37,625 nucleotides of DNA, taken from assembly GCF_014656195.1 (NCBI RefSeq), contig NZ_BNBY01000045.1, forward strand, positions 1 through 37,625, written 5' to 3'. The position numbers and the translations under genes are program-made. This DNA is from Kitasatospora xanthocidica (GTDB lineage Bacteria; Actinomycetota; Actinomycetes; Streptomycetales; Streptomycetaceae). Below are positions 32,601-37,625 of the stretch, piece by piece. Each line of letters starts with the position of its first letter. Within the stretch, counting starts at the first letter, position 1. The notes beneath the pieces are model-generated. The model saw only the letters and a program-made list of their open reading frames with translations, had not been told where the DNA came from and searched no databases.

Positions 32601-33791
32601 GAGGCCCTCGGCCCCGCCGCTGCTGCTGCTGCTGCCTGTGCCCTTGCCGTCGGTGAGGGCGGCGCGGACCCGGGCGAGGTCGGGCGGCAGGAGGCTGTTG
32701 AGGAACGGCTGCGGGGTGGCGGGCTTGTCCTTCGGGTCCCGGGGGAGGCGGACCAGCCTGCTCTGGACCCGGATCACGCGCGGGTCGAGGTGCTCCTCGA
32801 CGCCGCACAGGTGGGCGATCTGGGCCGTCAGGGCGACGAGGTCGGCGAGTGCCACCGGGCGCTTGCCGGCGTCGTCCGGGGCTTCGCCGTCCGGTGACGG
32901 CACGTCGGCGGCCGGTTCCAACGGCGTTGGCGGGGCGGTGGCGTCCGGGCCGGGGGTGGCGGCCCCGTCGGTGTCCGCCCGGTCCGGGCGGCGGGCCGCC
33001 GACCACTCGGCGACGCGCCGCACCAGCGGCTCCGTCGCCCCCTGCACGGCGGCGCCGGCGACCTCGCCGAACAGCGCCCCGACCGCGGCCACCGCCGCGC
33101 CGCCCAGGATCTCCGCGAGCAGCTGGCGCCAGCCGTCGGCGAGGACGGGCTCCTGGCGTACGGGCGCGGCGCCCACGGGCCGCGACAGCAGGGGGTTCGG
33201 CAGGGGAGCGGGTCCGGGCGCGTACGGGACCGGCGTGGCGGCCAGCCGCCCCACCGCCACCTCGAACGCCTCGCCCAGCTCCTCGAACCCGTCCAGCCAC
33301 CCGGGCGCCGACGGCCCCGGGTCGGAGAGGCGCCCCGTCGCCCAGGCGCACGCGGAGACCACCGAGGTGTCCGCGACGGGCCGCCCGTGCTCGTCCAGGA
33401 CCAGCGCGAACACCGCGCTCCTGCCCGGCAGCTCCAGCTCCCCGTCCGGCACCCCCGGATCCGGCTCCGTGTCCTCGGGCAGCACGGCGATCATCGCCAG
33501 GCGCAGCCGCTCCAGATCGAACACCCCGCCGTACACCTCGTGCCGCCACACCATCCCGCGCGGCGCCCGCCACGCCGCCGTCTCCGGATGCTCCGGCGCC
33601 CACGGCAGCGGCGCCGCCGCCTGGCCCGCGGCCGGCGTGACGTCGACGACCACCGTGTCCGACGCCCGCAGACGGCCGGCGCGGCGCTTGCGCGGCACCT
33701 CCGGAATGGTCGGCGGACTGAACAGCTCGATCGCCCGCCAGCACTCCAGCAGATCCCCCACCCGCCGGCCCCGCCCGTCCCCGGTCCGCAC
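29655..33791 (-). CDS. Large SF1 (UPF1/DNA2-like) helicase with coiled-coil insertion
   Basis: About 1378 residues from GTG 33791, which has AGGGGG before it; GTG 33824 would add 11. The N-terminal part begins VGDLLECWRAIELFSPP, as in other large actinobacterial AAA-helicases. Walker A NGPPGTGKTTML lies near residue 485. A low-complexity Ala/Thr stretch and a long coiled coil (about 675-950) separate it from Walker B VLVDEAGQATPQ (about 1072), then VLVGDPLQLEPVV, CATVHKAQGKEADVVILL and NVAASRAKRRLYVVGD (motif VI). I see no nuclease domain. Such helicases may act in RNA/DNA metabolism or anti-phage defence. The location between two CRISPR arrays makes defence plausible, not shown. Confidence 0.88.
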   Translation of the reverse strand: MRTGDGRGRRVGDLLECWRAIELFSPPTIPEVPRKRRAGRLRASDTVVVDVTPAAGQAAAPLPWAPEHPETAAWRAPRGMVWRHEVYGGVFDLERLRLAMIAVLPEDTEPDPGVPDGELELPGRSAVFALVLDEHGRPVADTSVVSACAWATGRLSDPGPSAPGWLDGFEELGEAFEVAVGRLAATPVPYAPGPAPLPNPLLSRPVGAAPVRQEPVLADGWRQLLAEILGGAAVAAVGALFGEVAGAAVQGATEPLVRRVAEWSAARRPDRADTDGAATPGPDATAPPTPLEPAADVPSPDGEAPDDAGKRPVALADLVALTAQIAHLCGVEEHLDPRVIRVQSRLVRLPRDPKDKPATPQPFLNSLLPPDLARVRAALTDGKGTGSSSSSGGAEGLGPALEAYLTSHRDIPVGARTDLREDRLAVLDGVDPALVPAGRWPAKASHPLALSQQFAVNRMLADRADGTAAAAGPDAGGLFSVNGPPGTGKTTMLRDLVAALVVERAAVMAGYRRPGDAFPGRAWRGKDRQGRHARFVAALDPKLTGREIVVTSSNNGAVENITAELPGAAALDEHWHGGPDHFSDLASALLGGEPAWGLVAAVLGNKSNRTRFTQRFWWGRLPEHEDAARTAAGLPPLRGMNAVLGDWVPPSAPKPARTPRDRRTATAAAAARTTTTATATDTRTATTPAGPAQPIPSWSRAVAAFTAAQAEVERLRTERARLATALADTRPDRLHPRLDALRAAITRADARAAAAQARHDTALTAVDTATHAVRTAEAAHQDATQRIPHAQSTLANARSALATARERADHHTRQIAALTTLHDEPPTAQPGLRAGLRRLLQNSAERQAAEQHRERSQAELLALIARQRTALEDAYDHIARCARDEDLAAAELRTRSTTALTDAAAAVTRARARQDTAHAAESTAHAAAEQARDEAWAARRDLEDATAALDAAHRTLRTAATTLPSLPLDWLHLDDHEQELGAPWSDEAWSTARSDLFLRALDLHRAFAANTAKRIRGNLQVLMDLMTANSGPVPDEQVLHAWQTLFLLVPVVSTTFSSFGSMFARLGQGSLGWVLVDEAGQATPQAAVGALWRARRAVLVGDPLQLEPVVTMPTALQRRLLLAHRVDEEWLPSATSAQAVADRVNRHGTYLPAPTGAEHDTVWVGSPLRVHRRCEDPMFTVSNDTAYGGLMVHGTRPQPFPDPQHDGLLPSRWLDTPDPDRPADAPWGERDRRALTYLLRQLDRHGVDTERLRVIAPFRALVSEARETCRTLPGWTPETLDERCATVHKAQGKEADVVILLLGSGGRPGARTWAARTPHLLNVAASRAKRRLYVVGDRALWAPLPHFDVLAAELPAYDHIEDRDTWPLDTPEPAAPPT

Positions 33792-34076
33792 CCCGTTGCC
33801 CCCTGCGTCGAACCCACGGCCCACAGCCGCTTCGTGTGCCGATCAGCCGGCGGCCGAATCTACCGGACGGCGGGCGGGCGGGCCGAGTACCCGGCTGACA
33901 CGACAGGTTCCGGCAGCGGGCCCGCTACGACTCCGTTCAGAGGTCGCTGGTACATGGCACGATGTCCACGGCTCTTTGACACCTCAACAGATCGACAAGC
34001 AACGTGTGCTCACTCGACGCCACATCGAGCTAGTAAAGAAACAGCAAATCCGCTACATCACCCCAGGTCGCGAAGT
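33792..34076 (+). promoter_or_regulatory. Leader of CRISPR array 3 and divergent helicase promoter
   Basis: 285 bp between the helicase start and the first repeat. The 45 nt before the repeat (34032-34076) match the array 2 leader end at 32 positions with no gap (shared AGAAA, GCAAA, CGCT, GAAGT). The upstream part must also hold the helicase promoter. A lower-GC stretch from about 33975 to 34060 is typical of leaders. Confidence 0.7.
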
Positions 34077-35068
34077 GTCCTCCCCGCACCTGCGGGGGTC
34101 AGCCGACCATGACGAACTGGCTGGTGGAGATCAACATGTCCTCCCCGCACCTGCGGGGGTCAGCCGTCGTGGCCAGCAACCCGGTCGACGATGTCGGTGT
34201 CCTCCCCGCACCTGCGGGGGTCAGCCGTCTTGAACTTCAAGACTTTGGGGGTATGGGTGGTCCTCCCCGCACCTGCGGGGGTCAGCCGGTGGAGCCGTCG
34301 ACCTCGCTCACCATCTCGGCGTCCTCCCCGCACCTGCGGGGGTCAGCCTCGTCCGGATATCCGGATGAGCCGGTATCCGGCGTCCTCCCCGCACCTGCGG
34401 GGGTCAGCCTCGTCCGGATATCCGGATGAGCCGGTATCCGGCGTCCTCCCCGCACCTGCGGGGGTCAGCCGCTCGGCTACGGGCACTCGTGGGCGCTGGT
34501 GCCGTCCTCCCCGCACCTGCGGGGGTCAGCCCGCCGACGCTCTGGCGCGGGTCCGCAGCCAGATGTCCTCCCCTCACCCGCGGGGGTCAGCCGCCGAGCG
34601 GGCCGCTGCCCGGCAGCAGGCCGCCGTCCTCCCCGCGCCCGCGGGGGTCAGCCGATCGGTTGCAGGTTCTCGGCCACCGCCGAATAGTTCTCCTCGCGGT
34701 CGCGAGGGTCAGCCGTACGGCGACGTGTGGGGCCGGTTCATGATCTGACTCTTCCCACCTGCAGAGTTGCAGATACTCGGCGACCACTGCGTAATCCTCC
34801 CAGCACCCGCCGGGGTCAGCCAGTCCGCACCATTCAGCGGTCTGGGATCCGCTCGCTCTCCCCGCGAATGCGAGGGTCAGCCGCGGATCCAGTTGGAAGC
34901 GGTGCACAAGGTCCTGTCCCCCCTGCACCGGCGGGGGTCAAGCCGCAGCCGAGTGGTCCTGCACCAGCATCGCCCGGTTCTTCTCCGCGCCCGCCGGGGC
35001 CAGCCGGTGCCGCACAAGTCGCTGGAGGTCCTGGACGAGTCCCTCCCATACCTTTCGGGGGCAGCTAC
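34077..35068 (+). CRISPR. CRISPR array 3: about seventeen repeats, far half decayed
   Basis: Repeats at 34077 + 61n are perfect or near perfect up to 34626 (ten repeats; those at 34565 and 34626 have loop-region changes). Then follow degraded copies at 34687, 34748 (14 nt only, second half lost, so the next spacing is 46), 34794, 34855, 34916 (30 nt), 34977 (30 nt) and 35039. Spacers stay 31-32 nt. Spacers 5 and 6 (34350-34381 and 34411-34442) are identical, and the repeats before them share a final T instead of G. The array has the same T-containing loop as array 1. No cas genes are present. Confidence 0.95.
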
Positions 35069-35424
35069 TTCCGGCAGTAGGTGCCCCACGCCCACAGGGT
35101 CCCGGTCCAGATGACAGCGAAGGCCGCAGTGCAGCCGATGCGGGGCTGCCTCTCTCCAGACCGGTCAACGATCCGGTGGCGACGGTGACACGCAGCGTAG
35201 AGGTCGAGTCGCCTGTGCCGGGTATACGTCCGACCGCCGGTGAGAGGCCGAGCCCCTGGCGAGGCGGGCGGGTTGTCGCGTGTTCGTCGGGCCGTGTGGG
35301 CATGGCTGGCGGTTGCGTTGGATGTCCCGCCAGCCGGTAGCGCGCGCGTGGCCAGGTCGCTCAGACCGTCCTTGAGATGCCGGCGCGGGGCGTCAGCATT
35401 GCCCGGATTCCCGGTTGATCTGTA
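35069..35424. other. Region after array 3
   Basis: 356 bp without a clear gene. On the minus strand, about 35160 down to 35065 reads AAFAVIWTGTLWAWGTYC before a stop, like the end of a small membrane protein, but no start fits. At 35368-35397 a segment beginning GTCCT and ending GCGGGGCGTCAGC may be another remnant of a CRISPR repeat. Confidence 0.35.
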
Positions 35425-35970
35425 ATGAATGATGAGGGCGTGATCTCCAAGGAACGCGCTGTCGCGCTCGTCGAGTCCCTGTTGGCCGAGGAACGGCTGA
35501 CCTGGGCGGGACCGCTCTACGAGCTGGCCGTCTACAACGTGGAGGAACACGCGGTCGGCTGGGTCGTCTTCTGGAACACGGCGGAGTACGCCCGCACTCA
35601 TGATCTTGTCCACAACCTGGTCGGCAGCGGCCCCTACCTGGTGGACCGGCATGACGGGAGCATCCATCACATCCCCGCAGCCATGTGGCCGTTCGAAGAC
35701 TGGGAGGAGCTCTACCTCCGGCAGGTCAAGGGCGTCAGAACGTCTGACCCCCTGGTCTCCTCTGTCCGCGCGCTCGTGGACTCCGCAGGCGTCGTGGCCG
35801 CGATGAGCCACCTGCGCAAGCAAGCCCCGCGATTGAGTCTGCGGGAGGCAAGGGATTACGTCATGGCGGTCCGCGACGGAGTCGAGCCGTCGGAAGAGCT
35901 GGCGGACCTCACTCGAGAAGCGAAGAGCCCGCATCTGTCCATCGAAACGTTGGTCGGCCCGGTCCGGTAG
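35425..35970 (+). CDS. YrhB/Imm35-domain protein
   Basis: 181 residues from ATG 35425; no clear ribosome-binding site. GTG 35440, with GAGGGC before it, could be the true start. Residues about 10-90 fit the YrhB/Imm35 pattern: YELAVYNVEEHAVGWVVFWN, SGPYLVDRHDGSIHHIPAAM, PFEDWEELYL. This domain is known as an immunity protein in polymorphic toxin systems and as a small chaperone. The remainder (LRKQAPRLSLREARDYVMAV) resembles a ribosomal-protein L7/L12-like helix pair often found at the end of such proteins. No toxin partner is next to it. Confidence 0.8.
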   Translation: MNDEGVISKERAVALVESLLAEERLTWAGPLYELAVYNVEEHAVGWVVFWNTAEYARTHDLVHNLVGSGPYLVDRHDGSIHHIPAAMWPFEDWEELYLRQVKGVRTSDPLVSSVRALVDSAGVVAAMSHLRKQAPRLSLREARDYVMAVRDGVEPSEELADLTREAKSPHLSIETLVGPVR

Positions 35971-36280
35971 GGATCCGCTCAGGGACCGAGTAAACGCCAG
36001 GATGCCGGCCCGGCGTCGGTGAGTCGGCGAGCCGGGGTGGTGTCAACCATCGCTCGGCGGAGCTTCGTCTCCGGATGAGCCGGTTTCGTCTCGTTGTCCC
36101 GGACCGGACGTCGGTCGGCGGTGAGGAACGGCAACGCGCGATTGCCCACTGCTTCGGCTGTACTCGGAAGCTGCGAGGTGGCTGAGGGCGTCGCGCGAGT
36201 TCTCATCAATCGCGCCGACCTGGGCAAACCTGACCGGGTGGTCCATATCCGAGCGCGAAGCCCACGCCATGACGCGGGAT

Positions 36281-36384
36281 GGCACCTAGTAACGTTACTG
36301 GGTGCCCTTCCCTGCCTGGGGTTCGTCCTCCCTATGTCACGGAGGGTCGGCCACCAAAGCGCACCCAGTAAATTTACTGGGTGC
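36281..36384. repeat. Two related 24-26 bp palindromes about 80 bp apart
   Basis: 36281-36306 is a 26-bp palindrome with one mismatch (GGCACCTAGTAAC then its inverse). 36361-36384 is a perfect 24-bp palindrome (GCACCCAGTAAA then its inverse). They share GCACC-AGTAA-TTACTGGGTGC. Each is followed at about 20-23 bp by GTCCTCC, so the whole looks like two copies of a diverged unit of about 80 bp. Confidence 0.7.
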
Positions 36385-36437
36385 CCTGCTTCCGAGCGCG
36401 GGATGCGTCCTCCATCGCCGCATCTGCGGGAGTCGGG
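36325..36437 (+). repeat. Two decayed CRISPR-repeat relics
   Basis: 36325-36353 matches the array 3 repeat at 18 of 29 positions without gaps (GTCCTCCC at the start, GGGTC near the end). 36407-36437 matches better if a 4-base insertion (ATCG) after GTCCTCC is allowed: CCGCATCTGCGGGAGTC versus CCGCACCTGCGGGGGTC. Both are on the plus strand like array 3, 1.3 kb beyond its end. Confidence 0.5.
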
Positions 36438-36450
36438 GCGCGTGAAGCCT

Positions 36451-36482
36451 CCGTTCGTCTGACGAGTCCGACAGACGAACGG
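36451..36482. terminator. 11-bp hairpin, possible terminator
   Basis: CCGTTCGTCTG (36451-36461) pairs exactly with CAGACGAACGG (36472-36482), loop of 10. No gene ends nearby on either strand, so its role is unclear. Confidence 0.35.
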
Positions 36483-37124
36483 CCGAAGTCCCTGAGTGGT
36501 GGACGGCGATCAGGCGTCGGAACGCAAGAGTGCGGAACGGACGGCAGGATCCAGTTCCGGCAACAGCCGGGCCTCCCTTGATGATCAGCGCCGACATCGG
36601 TGCTCCCCTGTCCGGTACCTCTCCTTCTCGGGGTCCACTCCGCAACGCCCTGATGAGGACTCCGCGGGGGACGCCTCCGACTGAATCTCAGGTCGTCGCG
36701 CGTCTCCCTCACTGGTTTGCCGGGTGCCGCCTCAATCCGGCACCTCACTGGCCTCCGCCAGCCGTCCGCGCCAGGAGCCCACAGGTCAAGGAGCGTTTGA
36801 CCAACCCTGGGCGGTGTCAAAGGACAGTGCCAGGGAGACATTGCTTGTCGGCGGCCAACCGATGGCTCGCCGGCGCTGAAGACTTGCCTTCGATGGGAAA
36901 TAACCGCTGGTCAGAGGGCTGTCGGGCGAGGATTCAGGATGACTCTCCCTTGCTTGAAAGAAAGACTCCTTCTATGCTTTGAGCCATCGACGCCACTCAA
37001 GTACTTGAGTGAGGCGCCGTTACGAGTCAATCGGGTTCTTCCGTCACCCGCGACTCAGGTCTGGCTGTTGGTCGCCCGGGGCAAACGGATTGGTCTCAGC
37101 GGCTGGACCGGAACTCAAGATCTA

Positions 37125-37157
37125 TAGCGCCTACCACAATCCCGTGGTACGGCGCTA
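37125..37157. terminator. 13-bp hairpin with one bulged base
   Basis: TAGCGCCTACCAC (37125-37137) pairs with GTGGTACGGCGCTA (37144-37157) apart from one extra C, loop AATCCC. A possible terminator or attenuator ahead of the small membrane protein at 37334. Confidence 0.4.
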
Positions 37158-37333
37158 GGTCTGCTTCCCGTGACATTCTGCACACCGTCAGACCCTTGCG
37201 CTCCCTTCGGAGATCCACAATAAGGTCGGCGCTGACGGTTCGACCGATGCCCCGGGCGACGCCGTCACCGACACGACGCGCCCGACATCCAGCCGGGTAC
37301 GTCTCCAGACCGACGGAAAAGAGACACCAGAAC

Positions 37334-37609
37334 GTGAAGGTCCTCCGGACGATCCGCCGCAACCAGGTCGCCGTCAGCTACGGCACCATCTGCCTCCTGG
37401 CCCTCGCGGCTGCGGTGATCGAGCACTACGCGCCGGGGAGCGGGCTCGCCGGCTCCGCTCGGAACTCGGTCATCATCGCGGCCCTCGCCGGGATGTTGCA
37501 GCTGACGGTGCGCGGCACCAAGTGGGCCGGGCACCGCTTCCTCGCCCGCCTCGTCGAGAAGGTGAAGGGTGAGGTCTCGGTGTCGACGAACACCGGTCCG
37601 GGCCTCTGA
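37334..37609 (+). CDS. Small two-helix membrane protein
   Basis: 91 residues from GTG 37334. A basic N-terminus (KVLRTIRRN) precedes a hydrophobic helix (about 14-30, YGTICLLALAAAVIEHY). A second weaker helix (NSVIIAALAGMLQLTV) and an amphipathic charged tail (FLARLVEKVKGEVSVS) follow. An earlier in-frame ATG (37196) would add an arginine/proline-rich stretch with poor codon bias, so I reject it. The ribosome-binding site is weak (GAGA, 11 bases upstream). Family not recognised. It ends 16 bp before the window edge. Confidence 0.55.
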   Translation: MKVLRTIRRNQVAVSYGTICLLALAAAVIEHYAPGSGLAGSARNSVIIAALAGMLQLTVRGTKWAGHRFLARLVEKVKGEVSVSTNTGPGL

Positions 37610-37625
37610 GCCTGCGGTGGTGGGG

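Larger units (their letters stand above)
35971..37333. other. Long non-coding stretch with palindromes and hairpins
   Basis: About 1.36 kb with mixed codon signals, lower G+C in places (about 36890-37010) and no gene I would call. It contains two related palindromes (36281 and 36361), two decayed CRISPR repeats (36325 and 36407), and hairpins at 36451-36482 and 37125-37157. At 36070-36084 a 15-nt exact match to the duplicated spacer of array 3 occurs. It looks like eroded accessory DNA. Confidence 0.5.

Noticed and set aside
35065..35200. Minus-strand frame ending in AVIWTGTLWAWGTYCRK as a small membrane protein gene
   Set aside because: The hydrophobic end is suggestive, but the frame has no fitting start codon or ribosome-binding site and upstream it becomes basic shadow sequence.
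36374..36841. Minus-strand frame of 155 codons and overlapping plus-strand frames
   Set aside because: Codon-position bias is weak in every frame, no family is recognisable and the region carries repeat relics, so it is probably non-coding.
1..37625. tRNA genes, rRNA genes, integrase attachment sites and a replication initiator
   Set aside because: None could be recognised on either strand. Attachment sites cannot be found by eye without a comparison sequence.

Overview
The window is high-GC actinobacterial DNA, most likely from Streptomyces or a close relative. The signs are a strong G/C bias at third codon positions, many GTG starts, tightly overlapping genes, and families typical of that group (SCO6880-like protein, DUF2690, DUF4913-like, MobF relaxase with a very long C-terminus). 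Self-transfer genes together with parA/parB point to a conjugative plasmid, or less likely an integrative element. I see no replication initiator and no integrase in the window, so plasmid is an inference.

Layout. 1-700: debris, namely a 5'-truncated Tn3-type transposase fragment, a gene C-terminus, and a 12-bp inverted-repeat pair. 711-2612: a large membrane protein with a UbiA-like motif. 2680-4373 (minus): a small unknown protein and a two-domain peptidoglycan hydrolase (lytic transglycosylase + NlpC/P60). 4609-14110 (plus): one compact type IV secretion operon (degenerate P-loop protein, VirB2-like, VirB8-like, VirB6-like, SCO6880-like, VirB4 ATPase, VirD4 coupling protein, DUF4913-like), divergent from the hydrolase. 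A 17-bp-arm palindrome lies in the divergent gap. 14116-15092 (minus): a secreted DUF2690 protein and a small unknown. 15202-17608 (minus): an epsilon-like antitoxin overlapping a large zeta toxin. 18107-23332 (minus): a 1741-residue MobF relaxase/helicase, preceded by a strongly inverted-repeated segment that is the best oriT candidate. 23732-24145: a small helical DNA-binding-like protein. 24825-26650: parA and parB. The parA sequence has its first two conserved blocks in swapped order.

From 24184 onward the region carries three CRISPR arrays of one 29-nt repeat family with 61-nt period (type I-E style hairpin): a 2-spacer array on the minus strand, an 11-spacer array on the plus strand, and a 16-spacer plus-strand array whose far half is badly decayed. 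All three have a related 45-nt leader end. No cas gene is present, so they depend on Cas proteins encoded elsewhere or are silent. A methyltransferase gene lies between the second array and a solitary variant repeat that starts in its stop codon. A VOC protein and a large SF1 helicase lie between the second and third arrays. A YrhB/Imm35-like gene lies between the third array and further repeat relics. The last 1.6 kb is mostly non-coding, with palindromes and hairpins, and ends in a small membrane protein.

The most striking observation is that the zeta toxin and the relaxase share a colinear, ungapped C-terminal domain of about 230 residues (92 of 230 identical by hand count). This suggests the toxin carries the same tail as the protein that is piloted through the secretion channel. 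It could therefore be a translocated or relaxosome-docked toxin rather than an ordinary addiction module.
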